The notes under the pieces: generated by a model
Told to the model about the DNA's origin: nothing
Seen by the model: only the letters and a program-made list of their open reading frames with translations
The model's database searches: none
DNA from: Streptomyces rhizosphaerihabitans
GTDB lineage: Bacteria > Actinomycetota > Actinomycetes > Streptomycetales > Streptomycetaceae
Length of the DNA stretch: 64,000 nucleotides
Reading direction: 5' to 3'
NCBI RefSeq assembly: GCF_025399795.1
Contig: NZ_JAODTZ010000036.1
Span: 1-64,000 of the forward strand
Position numbers and translations under genes: made by a program
Part shown: piece by piece, positions 8,083 through 19,661 of the stretch
Layout: each line of letters opens with the position of its first letter
How positions within the stretch are numbered: position 1 is the stretch's first letter

Positions 8083-8602
8083 GAGCTGAACGTACCTGGC
8101 AGCGTGACGGCCGGCGAGACGGTTTCCGTGAGGCCCGCGATGACGGAGTCGAGGGGATACCGGACTCGGTACCAACGCCTGTGAGCTGGGCACCCCGCCG
8201 GGGATCCACGCTGCCCTCGACGAACTGCCGACCTCCGCCCCCGGCCGCCGCCCCAACGGCCGGTGGCGTCAGGGCGGCTCGTCGGTGGTTGTCGAGGGGC
8301 GCCGCGCAGGGGCCGCACGGGGGCGGTGCCGACGGCCTGCAGGATCGAGTGGGACGCCCGCCTCGCGCATGCTGCCGGGCACGCGGGTCGGCCGAGCGGG
8401 CGACGGCAGTGGGACGCGGCGCGTCATGGGGGGAAGGCATCGGTCATGCCGCCGACCTGGTCGCCGCCCGAACCCACGACGGCGTCTCCGCCTCCGGGCG
8501 GGCGCCCGTCGTATCAGCGGTGAGGCTCTGCACCTGAGCGGCGGCAACCGTTTCCGCAGACGGTCGGCGACGCGCCGACCGTCGAGAACAGATGGGTGAA
8601 CA
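8083..8602. other. Intergenic stretch, no gene recognised
   Basis: About 520 GC-rich bases between the zinc-ribbon gene (leftward) and the NHL-repeat gene (rightward). The open frames here have arginine/proline-rich shadow composition and no family motif. It presumably holds the divergent promoters, but no clear -35/-10 pair was found. Confidence 0.4.
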
Positions 8603-9550
8603 GTGAAGCGCAGGACAACGGAATCACGAACGCGCGAGACGTCGAGCGGTGATGGCCGCAGAGGGAGCTGGGCCCGGCTGCTCATGGCCACCGCAGGGGT
8701 CCTCGTGCTCTGTGCACTCCCTGCCGGACCGGCCGGTGCGACACAGGAAGACGGTTCCTCACCGGCCAGACCACCCCTGTTCGTGTCCGACTACGGCAAC
8801 GACCGCGTGGTGAGACTGCCGGCGAACGGGGACGGTCAGACGACGGTCCCTCTCAACGGCGTGGTGCGTCCGACCGGACTGGCGTGGGACGCAGCCCGCG
8901 AGCTCTACGTCTCCGACACGGGTAACAACAGAGTGGTGAGGCTGGGGGCGAAGGGCGGGGAACAGTCCACCGTCCCCACCGTCGGCCTGTCACGCCCGCT
9001 GGGCCTCGCCGTCGACGCCCACGACAGCCTGTACATCGCCGACAGCTTCAACGACCGGGTGGTGAAGGTCCCCTCCGACGGCAGCGGCCAGACCACCGTC
9101 CCCACCACGGGACTGCTCCACCCCTGGGGCCTGGCCCTGGGCACCGGTGGGGACCTCTACATCTCCGACTTCGTCAACAACCGGGTGGTGAAGGTCCCAG
9201 CGGACGGCAGCGGTCAGACCACGGTCCCCACCGTCGGCCTGTCCCAACCGACCGGACTGGCACTGAACGCCGCAGGAGACCTCTACATCTCGGACAGCGG
9301 CAACAACCGCGTGGTGAAGGTGTCCGCGGGCAGCGGTACGCAGAGCACGGTGCCCACCACCGGTCTCAGCGGTCCGCTCGGCATCGCCCTGGACGGCCGC
9401 GGCTGCCTCTACGTGGCCGATGGACTCAACAATCGGGTGGTACGAGTACGGGAGGCCGGCGGTGGACAGGACACGCTTCCCGCTTCGGGCCTCAACGCCC
9501 CGACCGGTGTCGCGTTCCCGCCGATCGAGAAACGACCCACGGGGCACTGA
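8603..9550 (+). CDS. Secreted NHL-repeat beta-propeller protein
   Basis: A 315-residue exported protein. A basic n-region and hydrophobic stretch (about residues 24-44, LLMATAGVLVLCALPAGPAG) end in an A-x-A-type cleavage site near GATQ. The rest is six NHL-type repeats of about 42 residues, each with L-Y-[VI]-[SA]-D-x-x-N-[ND]-R-V-V-[KR] followed by QTTVP and a G-L-A-x-D/L turn, giving a six-bladed propeller. NHL propellers bind ligands or act as lyase scaffolds; PknD-type sensors of mycobacteria use a similar extracellular domain. The repeat DNA is near-identical between blades, which suggests recent internal duplication or gene conversion. Confidence 0.88.
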   Translation: MKRRTTESRTRETSSGDGRRGSWARLLMATAGVLVLCALPAGPAGATQEDGSSPARPPLFVSDYGNDRVVRLPANGDGQTTVPLNGVVRPTGLAWDAARELYVSDTGNNRVVRLGAKGGEQSTVPTVGLSRPLGLAVDAHDSLYIADSFNDRVVKVPSDGSGQTTVPTTGLLHPWGLALGTGGDLYISDFVNNRVVKVPADGSGQTTVPTVGLSQPTGLALNAAGDLYISDSGNNRVVKVSAGSGTQSTVPTTGLSGPLGIALDGRGCLYVADGLNNRVVRVREAGGGQDTLPASGLNAPTGVAFPPIEKRPTGH

Positions 9551-9587
9551 CCCCGGTCAGGGCTTTTCAGCCAGCTGTTGACCGGGG
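9551..9587 (+). terminator. Terminator-like inverted repeat after the NHL gene
   Basis: CCCCGGTCA (9551-9559), immediately after the NHL gene stop, pairs perfectly with TGACCGGGG (9579-9587) across a 19-base loop that contains a TTTT run. It lies before the next gene on the same strand. Confidence 0.5.
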
Positions 9588-9665
9588 TGATTGCCGAACC
9601 TGAGAAGCCGTTGCTCAGGTCCGCCCGATGCTCGGTGACGACTACCCCGCCACTACGGTACGAAC

Positions 9666-10382
9666 ATGCTCGACACATTCGAGGAAGTCACCCGCTCCGG
9701 TGCCCGGATCACCGCCACCGTCGACGCGCTGACCGACCTGGAGATGCGTGCACCCACGACGCTGGCCGGCTGGACCCGCGGCCACGTCATCACCCACCTG
9801 GCTCACAGCGTCGGCGCCTACCAGCGGCTGCTCGCCGGGGCCCGCACCGGCATCGAACCCGCCCCGAGGACGGACGCCAAGGCGCTCGCCCGTGCCGTCC
9901 GGGAAGGCGCCGACCGCCCCGCGGCCGAACTCGCCACCGATCTGCGCAGCCGTTTTGCGTACCTGGCCGAAGACGTCACATCAATGCCAGTGGAACGTTG
10001 GGACACCCTGGTCACGGCACTGGCCGGCTGGCGGCACCCGGCCTGGTACACCCTCCACCGCTGTTGGCGCGAGTTCGAAACACACCACGTCGACCTGAAC
10101 GTCGGCTACCGCACGACCGACTGGCCCAGCACGTACGTGACCTGGGCCCTCGACGACACCATCACGGCGCTCACCGCACGCGACTTCCCCCTCGCCCGGG
10201 TCGAAGCCCTCGACCTCGGCCGAACCTGGACCGTGTCCCCGACCGGCCCCGATATCACCGGCTCGGGCCACGCCCTCCTAGGCTGGCTCAGCGGCCGCGT
10301 GCTCGACCCCCCGCTCACGTCCGACCAGCCACTGCCGGTCCCGCCCGACTGGCCCCTACCACCAGCCCCCGGCTGGCGCTGA
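9666..10382 (+). CDS. Maleylpyruvate isomerase-family mycothiol-dependent enzyme
   Basis: A 238-residue DinB-like four-helix protein. The first helix ends in GWTRGHVITHLAHS, the metal-binding His region of the MDMPI family. The middle helix REFETHHVDLNVGY supplies the second and third ligands (E-x-x-x-H-x-D-L). The C-terminal part (GHALLGWLSGRVLD, then WPLPPAPGW) is the usual tail. Family members use mycothiol as cofactor for isomerisation or thiol transfer; the substrate here is not evident. No good Shine-Dalgarno box precedes the ATG, so it may be leaderless. Confidence 0.85.
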   Translation: MLDTFEEVTRSGARITATVDALTDLEMRAPTTLAGWTRGHVITHLAHSVGAYQRLLAGARTGIEPAPRTDAKALARAVREGADRPAAELATDLRSRFAYLAEDVTSMPVERWDTLVTALAGWRHPAWYTLHRCWREFETHHVDLNVGYRTTDWPSTYVTWALDDTITALTARDFPLARVEALDLGRTWTVSPTGPDITGSGHALLGWLSGRVLDPPLTSDQPLPVPPDWPLPPAPGWR

Positions 10383-10716
10383 TCGCGAAGACCTCCCTAC
10401 GGGCCGCCGAGTTGTTCGGCAGCCCCTGCCGGCGTGCAGGGGCGGATCAGGGCTGGGCAGCACTCGTGGCCGGAGATTTCGGTCTGCCAGGTGCAGTTAT
10501 CGACGGAGCTGCGGCCGTGTGGGGTGCTCGTCAGCAGGTGTGGGGGCAAGCGGCTGCTGAACATCATCATTGGAGCCGTCAAATGCGGCGCGAAGCGCAC
10601 GAGGGCTTCGTCACGGGTGTCACCGAGGTGATCGATTCCTTTGGGGTCTTCGCGCGTGCTCTCTCGAACGGTGGTCGTGAGGCGGCGCGTGCCGAGACGG
10701 TGCGCAAGCTGGATGA
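10383..10716 (+). other. Gap with a possible eroded coding fragment
   Basis: Between the isomerase-like gene and a transposase scrap. One plus-strand frame reads QAAAEHHHWSRQMRREAHEG and continues in an amphipathic, helix-like manner to about 10725, where the transposase remnant begins. It has no credible start and no recognised family. It may be the tail of a gene cut by the insertion; confidence is low. Confidence 0.25.
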
Positions 10717-10785
10717 TCTTCTCTCGCTGGGGAACAGCCCATCCAGCACCGCCCATTGCGCGTCCGTCGGATCTCCACGTGCCAC
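10717..10785 (-). pseudogene. IS transposase N-terminal remnant
   Basis: Reading leftward from 10785 gives MARGDPTDAQWAVLDGLFPS then ERR. T-D-A-Q-W-A-x-L-x-x-L-x-P is the start of IS5/IS1182-type DDE transposases of Streptomyces (DUF4096 region). Similarity stops after about 23 codons and unrelated sequence follows, so only the first 5 percent of the gene remains. Confidence 0.65.
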
Positions 10786-10850
10786 CCGGTGATCATTACA
10801 GACCGTGATCTACTTCTGGTCACGATGCCGGTCAACGAGAAGTCGAGGCC

Positions 10851-11165
10851 ATGACCGATCACTGCTGCGAGGCGATGACCAGCCGCGTGAACGTGTGCTG
10901 CGACCAGCACGATGACCCCTTCGCCTGCCCGGACGCACTGGTCGACTTCAGCGCCAAGTTCCAGGAGTACGGGCTGATCATCCATGACGGCGGCACGTCG
11001 AGCATCACGATCGACTTCTGCCCCTGGTGCGGACGACGCCTCCCCGAGTCGCAGCGGGACCGATGGTTCGACGAGCTGGAGCGCCGCGGGATCGATCCCT
11101 GGGAGGACGAGGTGCCTGCCGAATTCCAGGACGACCGCTGGCTCGGCTCTCTGTACCAGGAGTAA
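10851..11165 (+). CDS. DUF6980 family protein
   Basis: A 104-residue cytoplasmic protein. It has an N-terminal HCCEAM motif, a second CCDQH, and a C-terminal F-C-P-W-C-G zinc-knuckle followed by RRLPESQRDRWFDELERRG. This arrangement is that of the DUF6980 family, for which no function is established; the Cys spacing suggests metal binding. A GAGG box lies just before ATG 10851. It follows a transposase remnant and stands alone. Confidence 0.8.
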   Translation: MTDHCCEAMTSRVNVCCDQHDDPFACPDALVDFSAKFQEYGLIIHDGGTSSITIDFCPWCGRRLPESQRDRWFDELERRGIDPWEDEVPAEFQDDRWLGSLYQE

Positions 11166-11201
11166 CGAACCAGCAGCCTCGGGCCACTTCCGTTGCACGG
11201 C

Positions 11202-11351
11202 CTAATACGCAGAGAAGCAGTTCCTGGAACCGGGGGCGGTGACGGTGAAGTCACACGCGACCGTATCGGCGTCCTCCGGCGTCGGGTGCTGCTGCAGGAT
11301 CGCCGCTGTCGCACGCGTCCCGGCATCGAAGCATGTCGGGTTCTGCTTCAC
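11202..11351 (-). CDS. Short protein or gene tail, hypothetical
   Basis: A 49-codon minus-strand frame (GTG 11351, stop TAG at 11204-11202) reads VKQNPTCFDAGTRATAAILQ and ends PGSRNCFSAY. The composition and paired Cys look like a real secreted-type C-terminal domain rather than a shadow, but the frame stays open upstream into arginine-rich sequence. It may be the 3' remnant of a longer gene. No family recognised. Confidence 0.35.
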   Translation of the reverse strand: MKQNPTCFDAGTRATAAILQQHPTPEDADTVACDFTVTAPGSRNCFSAY

Positions 11352-11474
11352 CTGTACTGACCTGGTCCGGGGTCTCCGGGGCCCAGCCGGTGGGGAGAAT
11401 CAAATCGGCCCCCGTTTGACATGCTTCGAACGGATGGCAGGGTTGTATCTGGGGCCAATGTTGGGAGGCTCGGC

Positions 11475-11909
11475 ATGGCATTCGGTTGGGCACGATCTTC
11501 CGCAGCTCGGCAACTTCCGCTCAGGCTCACGAGCGGCGCGTTCTTCCTGAACTCGGGGCTCTCGAAACTCGGTGCGGACGAGGCCACCGCCGAGAGGCTG
11601 CAGCAGTTCGCCGCCACGACCTACCCGTTCCTGGGCAGGCACGACTCCCACAAGTTCGTACGGCTGCTCTCCGCCGGGGAGCTCGCCATTGCCACGACAC
11701 TGCTCCTGCCGGTCGTCCCTGCCGCTGTCGCCGGGGTTGCGCTCACCGCATTCTCCGTTGGCACCCTCGGGCTCTACCTGCGTACGCCGGGGATGCGACA
11801 GGAAGGCAGCCTGCGCCCGACCGAGCAGGGAACCGTGCTGGCCAAGGACGTCTGGATGCTGGGCATCGGCGTCTCCCTCATCGCCGAGGGCGTGTACGAA
11901 CACCGCTGA
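11475..11909 (+). CDS. DoxX-like small integral membrane protein
   Basis: A 144-residue membrane protein with about three to four hydrophobic helices (roughly residues 14-30, 62-85, 88-105, 118-138). It carries the SGAFFLNSGLSKLG motif of the first helix seen in DoxX/DUF4267-like proteins, plus a later QQFAATTYPFL helix. ATG 11475 has a GGGAGG box at 11463-11468. DoxX-family proteins associate with thiol stress systems in actinobacteria, but nothing next to it shows that here. YceI follows 93 bases downstream on the same strand. Confidence 0.7.
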   Translation: MAFGWARSSAARQLPLRLTSGAFFLNSGLSKLGADEATAERLQQFAATTYPFLGRHDSHKFVRLLSAGELAIATTLLLPVVPAAVAGVALTAFSVGTLGLYLRTPGMRQEGSLRPTEQGTVLAKDVWMLGIGVSLIAEGVYEHR

Positions 11910-12002
11910 CGCACCACGAGCGCGTCAGCCCCACGGCTGCCGTACGCGCTCCGTGACCGTTATTGGATCCGTCCTGGTTGATGGGGTAAGTCAGGGGCGC
12001 AT

Positions 12003-12575
12003 GTGGCCATGACCAAGTGGTTCTTCGAGCCTGGTCATACTGCGGCGGAGTTCCGCGCCAGGCACATGATGGTTACCTACGTGCGGGGGCAGCTCAAGAA
12101 CGTGCACGGCTTGCTGGAGGTCGATGCCGACGAGCCGGAGAAGGCGCGCGTTGAGGCTACGGTTGACGCGACCCAGGTGTACACCGGTCAGCCCCAGCGC
12201 GACGCCCATCTCCGCAGTGCTGATTTCTTCGATGTCGAACACCACCCGACCTGGACGTTCGTCGGGTCGCGTGTTCATCAGGTGAGCGGAACCGAGTTCG
12301 AGGTGACCGGAGATCTCACGGTACGCGGCATGACGCGGCCCGTAACCTTCGACGTCACTTACTTGGGACAGTGGGATACCCCTTGGTGGGAGGAAGGGCG
12401 GGACCTCGGGCCCAGGCGCCGCGCCGGATTCACCGCCACGACACGTATCAACCGACATGACTTCGGGGTGAGTTGGAACGATGTGATCGACCGCAGCGGA
12501 GTGGTTGTCAGCCCCATGGTCGATGTCACGGTCGACGTCGAGGCGGTCCTCGAGCCCATCGAAACGGCCGCCTGA
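12003..12575 (+). CDS. YceI family protein
   Basis: A 190-residue lipocalin-like barrel of the YceI family, which binds polyisoprenoid or other amphiphilic lipids. Family marks: an N-terminal F-E-P-G-H-T-x-A-E-F-R-A-R-H-M-M-V-T segment, DAxQVYTGQPQRDAHLRSAD, F-x-G-D-L-T-V-R-G-M-T-R-P-V-x-F-x-V, and the C-terminal INRHDFGVSWN. It has no signal peptide, as in most actinobacterial YceI proteins. Start is GTG 12003 (AGGGG box 8 bases upstream) or ATG 12009, two codons later. Confidence 0.88.
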   Translation: MAMTKWFFEPGHTAAEFRARHMMVTYVRGQLKNVHGLLEVDADEPEKARVEATVDATQVYTGQPQRDAHLRSADFFDVEHHPTWTFVGSRVHQVSGTEFEVTGDLTVRGMTRPVTFDVTYLGQWDTPWWEEGRDLGPRRRAGFTATTRINRHDFGVSWNDVIDRSGVVVSPMVDVTVDVEAVLEPIETAA

Positions 12576-12769
12576 GCACGACCGGCTCGGGTTGCGAGCC
12601 GACAGCTTGATAGCGGGCGGCTGTCGCTGAAGCCGGTACCAGGTCTTGGACGACGGTGCGTGAAGAGGCCTGGCTTGTTGTGCAAGCGGACGGGTTCTCT
12701 GTGGCGACTGGTCGCCGAGGTGGGCAGCCCGCGTGCCGACGGATTCGGCAGTGAGAGGAGCGCTGAGCA

Positions 12770-13441
12770 GTGTCTACCGCGTCTACTGAGACCGTTGGGA
12801 GCCGGCGGGTCGCGGTCGTAACCGGCGGCGCTGGTGCGATCGGCGGTGCGATCGCCGCGCGGCTTGCGGTCAATCACACCGTGGTCGTGCTCGACCGCAC
12901 CGGCGATGTCCCGGTCGATCTGGGTGATCCGGCCGATGTGCGCCGGGCCGCGCAACTGGTGCTGGACCGCTACGGCAGGTGCGATGTCCTGGTCCACTCG
13001 GCTGCAATGGTCGCCTTCGGACCGTTCGAGGACTTCGAACTCGACCTGTGGCGTCAGGTCCAGGCAGTGAACGTCGAGTCGGCGCTGCTGCTCACCCAGG
13101 CCTTCGCGCCGGGGATGCGTGAGCGGGGCTTCGGCAGGGTGGTCTTCATCGTGTCCAACACGTTCTGGCGTCCCCCGGGCGCGCACATGCTCGCGTACGT
13201 GGCGTCCAAAGGGGCGTTGATCGGCATGACCCACGCCCTCGCCGTCGGGCTCGGCGGCCACGGGATCGCGGTCACGGCTGTGGCCCCGGGGCTGACTCGC
13301 ACTTCGGCTACCGGCGTCGTGCCGACGGCGGAGTTCGAGGAGGTCGCGGCGCTCCAGGCGCTGCCCCGGCCGCTCACCCCCGACGACACCGCAGCCGTGG
13401 TGGCGATGCTCGTCGGCGAGGACGCCGCCGCGCTGACGTAG
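12770..13441 (+). CDS. SDR-family oxidoreductase, C-terminus truncated
   Basis: A 223-residue short-chain dehydrogenase. It has the NAD(P) motif VVTGGAGAIGGAIAARL, an SAAMVAFG strand, an S-N-x-F region and the catalytic Y-x-x-x-K (AYVASKGALIG). It stops right after GEDAAALT, just where the conserved xITGQ-x-x-x-DGG tail should begin. In the +1 frame 11 bases on, a GQVRAD-like string is readable at 13452-13469, and in the original frame after the stop a GGHGTRRVI stretch continues. A small indel has probably cost the tail that seals the substrate pocket. It may be inactive or recently mutated. Confidence 0.75.
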   Translation: MSTASTETVGSRRVAVVTGGAGAIGGAIAARLAVNHTVVVLDRTGDVPVDLGDPADVRRAAQLVLDRYGRCDVLVHSAAMVAFGPFEDFELDLWRQVQAVNVESALLLTQAFAPGMRERGFGRVVFIVSNTFWRPPGAHMLAYVASKGALIGMTHALAVGLGGHGIAVTAVAPGLTRTSATGVVPTAEFEEVAALQALPRPLTPDDTAAVVAMLVGEDAAALT

Positions 13442-13621
13442 GCTTCCAGCGGGCCAGGTGCGGGCGGACACGGCACACGACGGGTCATCACGAGCCCCCT
13501 GGCGGCGAGGCGACGGTCCTCTGCTACCGGCCTACTGCAGCTGTGACCCGCCGTCAACAAACCACCGCTAGTGTGATGCGCCAGAAATTCTGAGGGTTAG
13601 TTCTCCTCTGTTTTCTGGGTC

Positions 13622-13885
13622 GGTGACGGCGGCGACTTCGCGGCCCCCGAGGGCCCGGCGACCGCCGAACTCTCCGCGCTCAGCCGTGAGTTGGCGGCCA
13701 CCAGTCGCAAGCTGGCCGAGTCCCGCGACCGCGAACGCGCCCTGGAGACCTCGCGCCGTGAGCTCGTCGCCTGGATCTCGCACGACCTGCGCACCCCGCT
13801 CGCCGGGCTGCGCGCGATGTCCGAGGCCCTGGAGGACGGCGTGGCGGCGGACCCGAACCGCTACCTGCGCCAGATCCGTAGATAG
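13622..13885 (+). pseudogene. Sensor histidine kinase remnant (linker and HisKA)
   Basis: An open frame gives a coiled-coil linker (SALSRELAATSRKLAESRDR) followed by the dimerisation/phosphoacceptor helix ELVAWISHDLRTPLAGLRAM with the phospho-accepting His, then DPNRYLRQIRR and a stop. The HAMP/sensor part upstream and the entire HATPase domain downstream are missing. This is an internal slice of an IniC/PhoR-class kinase left between transposase-related sequences, not a working gene. Confidence 0.75.
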
Positions 13886-14028
13886 TCGCGGTAAGCATCA
13901 ACGAGGGTCGGGCTCGCTGTGGCGCGCGTAGCGCTTTGCCGTATTGAGTGCGCACGCCGAGGCGGCGTGCGCACTCAACTATGCTCACGCCCCGGCCGGC
14001 AGATCGTGGACCTGCTGCCACCGCTCCT

Positions 14029-14262
14029 TGTCTCCGAGCAGAGCGTCGGGACGCCTGCGGGGATGCCGGCGACCAGGGTGAGGGTCTGGGCGATGCCGAC
14101 GCCGTTGACGTTGGCCGCGGTCGTGATGACTCCCAGTGGCGTGCCGCGTCCCTCGCAGATCAGGTGGTGTTTGCCGCCCGTCACGCGCCGGCCGACCGGC
14201 GACCCGAGGCAGTCAGCGGATCGTCCGGGCTTGACAATTCCACGCCGGCTGAGGCAAGGCAC
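14029..14262 (-). pseudogene. IS5-family DDE transposase fragment
   Basis: Leftward reading from 14262 gives CLSRRGIVKPGRSADCLGSP, then GGKHHLICEGRGTPLGVITT and AANVNGVGIAQTLTLVAGIP. G-S-K-H-H-L-I-x-[DE]-x-x-G-x-P-L-x-V-x-x-T-x-A-N is a core motif of Streptomyces IS5-group transposases. The catalytic region is altered (GSPVGRRVTG replaces the usual G-P-S-P-V-D-R-A-R-P-G) and both ends are missing, so it is a dead remnant. It lies about 380 bases upstream of the biosynthetic operon. Confidence 0.75.
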
Positions 14263-14394
14263 ACCGTTTTTCCTTGGGTAAACAGAGCGTTGCTTCCGCG
14301 CGGCGAGCTGACTGGTGGAGAGTGACCGGCGTTCCGTTGCGGCGGCAGTCAAGGCAGCTGTGGCCGGTGGCGAGGCTCAAGGGGGTCAGCGGGC

Positions 14395-14478
14395 GAAATC
14401 TGATATTTCTACCCATCAGGGCAATCCAGCCTCCCTGTCGGCTTCGAATGCCTCATAGAACGTCCGCGTGAGACTCGG
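14395..14478 (+). promoter_or_regulatory. AT-rich leader of the biosynthetic operon with shared decamer
   Basis: Upstream of the first biosynthetic gene, an AT-rich dyad GAAAT-CTGAT-ATTTC (14395-14409) interrupts otherwise GC-rich sequence. The decamer TGAGACTCGG lies at 14469-14478. The same decamer recurs at 22973-22982 just past the last gene of the operon. No confident -35/-10 pair was assigned; the assignment as control region is inference. Confidence 0.35.
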
Positions 14479-14645
14479 ACCAGGTGCGCTCCACGCAGAA
14501 CCTGTCCACGGACGACTTACGGTCCGTGCCCAACGCTCCACGCGTCGTTCGTTCGCCTGGTCCGGTCCCGGGCCCTGCGGGCGACAGTGCCTCGAACCCG
14601 GAATACACCGAGGTTGCTGAGGCCGAATTCTCCCAGGGAGTTCCC

Positions 14646-17158
14646 ATGACGGGAAAGCAGGTCGCCACCTTGTCCCAGAGCCCTCGGAATGTCGTGGCCG
14701 GCCGCCCGGTCGCAGATGCTCTGTCGCAGGTGCTCGCCGACGTGATGCACCTCGACCAGGTGGCAGCCGACAGTCACTTCTTCAACGACCTGGGTGCCGA
14801 CTCCTTGATAATGGCTCGCTTTTGCGCCCGAGTCAGGAAGCATCCGGACCTCGGGCGGGTGTCGATGAGAGACGTCTACACACACCCCTCCATCGGGGCC
14901 CTGGCGCTCGCGATGGAGGCGTCCGTACCCGCCTATCTCCCAGAGCCGTCGATCCCCTGTCCGTCCACCCGCTCACTGGCGTCTCCCACAGGGAAGGCCA
15001 GGTATGTGGTGTGCGGGGCGCTACAACTCCTTGCCTTTGTCGGCTATTCGGGCCTCATCGCGTTCGTCAGCGTCCAAGGCTACGGGTGGATCTCCGCAGG
15101 GGCTGGTCTGTTCGATGTGTACCTTCGCTCTGTCCTCTTCGGTGCCGCAGTCTTCCTGGGGCTGTCCGGCCTGCCGGTCGCGGTGAAGTGGGTCCTGATC
15201 AGACGCTGGAAGCCCCAGCAGATACGTATCTGGAGCCTGGCGTACTTCCGTTTCTGGATCGTCAAAACGCTCGTCCGTTCGGATCCCCTCGTCCTGTTCG
15301 TCGGGTCTCCGCTCTACACGCTCTATCTCAAGGCGCTGGGCGCGAGAATCGGATCGGGCGTCGCGATCTTCTCCCGCAACATGCCTCTCTGTACCGACCT
15401 GCTCACCATCGGGGACTCCGCGGTCATTCGCAAGGACTCCTTCTTCGGCTGCTACCGCGCCCAGGGCGGCCTGATCCAGACCGGCACCGTGACTCTCGGG
15501 AAGGACACGGTCGTCGCCGAATCATCGGTGCTCGACATCGAGACATCGCTGGGCGACGGCGCCCGGCTGGCCCATGCGTCGGCCCTGCACAGCGGTCAGG
15601 CGGTGCCCGCCGGCGAGCACTGGCACGGATCACCCGCGCAGCGCGCCGGGGTGGAGTACGAGGTGGTGGGACCGGTTGCCTGCGGCGCCCTGCGCAGGTC
15701 GGCCCACGGCACCACCCAGTTGCTGAGCGCGCTGCTGCTGTATCTGCCGCTGGCTGTCGGCGGGATCGGCATCCTGCTTGCCGAAGCGCCCCAGCTCTCC
15801 GCGGTGCTGCAACCAGGGCCTACGGTCCTCACGACGTGGGCGTTCTACCGCGATGCCCTGGCGGTCTCGTTCGTACTGCTCTTCGTGATCACGCCGCTTG
15901 GATTCCTCCTGCTCGCGACCCTCCCCCGTTTGCTCAGTCGAACCATCACACCGGACAGGATCTATCCGCTCTACGGCTTCCACTACGGAGTGCACCGCGC
16001 GATCGCACTCCTGACAAACCGACGGTTCCTGACGCGGCTGTTCGGGGACAGCTCCGGCATCGTGCCCTATCTCTGGCTGCTCGGCTACGACCTCTCGCGG
16101 GTGGAGCAGACAGGGTCGAATTTCGGGACCGAGGTGAAGCACGAGACGCCGTACCTGAGTTCGGTGGGGACGGGAACGATGGTCGCCGACGGGCTGTCCA
16201 TCAACAACGCCGAGTTCTCCAGCACGTCCTTTCGTGTGTCCCGGGCCACCATCGGGGCGCGCAATTTCCTGGGAAACAGGATCGCCTACCCCTCGCGGGG
16301 CAGGACCGGGGACAACTGTCTGCTGGCGACCAAGGTCATGGTCCCGGTCGACGGGAGGATCCGGGAGGACGTCGGCCTCCTGGGCTCGCCCAGCTTCGAG
16401 ATCCCCCGCTCGGTCCGGCGCGACGGCAGCTTCGACCTGATGAACCGCGGTGAGGCGCTGCGCAGCGGCCTCGCCGCCAAGAATCGGCACAATGCCGCAT
16501 CCATGGTGCTGTACCTGCTGGCGCGATGGTTCTACGCCTTCGTAGTCACGATGGTCGTATCGGGATCTGCTGAGCTCTACACCTCGATCGGCGCCGAGGC
16601 GGTCGCCCTGGGCAATGTCCTCGTCGTGGTCGTCAGCGCCGTGTACTTCGTCCTCGTGGAACGCGCGATCACAGCCTTCCACCCGCCGGGCCCGCTGTTC
16701 TGCTCGATCTACGACCGCCGCTTCTGGCGGCGTGAGCGTTACTGGAAGGTTCCGTCGGAGACCTACCTCCAGGTCTTCAACGGGACTCCCTTCAAGAGTG
16801 TGATCTGGCGCCTGCTGGGCGTCCGGATCGGCCGCAGGGTTTTCGACGACGGCTGCTATCTGACCGAACGCACGATGGTCACCATCGGGGACGAAGCCAC
16901 CCTCAATGTGGGCAGTGTCGTCCAGTGCCACTCGCAGGAGGACGGCACCTTCAAGTCCGACCGTTCCACGCTCGGTTCCCGCTGCACACTCGGGGTCGGT
17001 GCGTTTGTGCATTACGGCGTGACGATCGGCGACGGAGCCGTGCTCGCACCGGACTCCTTCCTGATGAAGGGCGAAACCGTCCCGCAGGACGCCTCGTGGG
17101 GCGGGAATCCGGCCCGCCAGATCCGACCGGGCAGCGCTCCGGAAGAGGAGGCGACACG

Positions 17159-17162
<4 letters not shown>
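14646..17162 (+). CDS. Carrier protein fused to Pls-type membrane homopolymer synthetase domains
   Basis: An 838-residue membrane protein. Residues 22-92 are a phosphopantetheine carrier (FNDLGADSLIMARF, Ser53). Six hydrophobic helices follow (about 119-143, 160-184, 358-380, 403-428, 617-642, 652-675), interleaved with three left-handed beta-helix-like soluble domains (about 231-335, 487-600, 723-828). This TM-pair/domain order is that of the C-terminal half of epsilon-poly-L-lysine synthetase (Pls), where tandem domains join amino acids iteratively. Unlike Pls it has no adenylation domain; that is on the next gene, which overlaps by ATGA. ATG 14646 has a CAGGGAG box; an upstream GTG 14484 in frame is less likely. 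Expected to act at the inner membrane face. Confidence 0.85.
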
Positions 17163-19636
<2,474 letters not shown>

Positions 19637-19661
19637 ACCGATCGCCACCGTAAGGAGCGAC

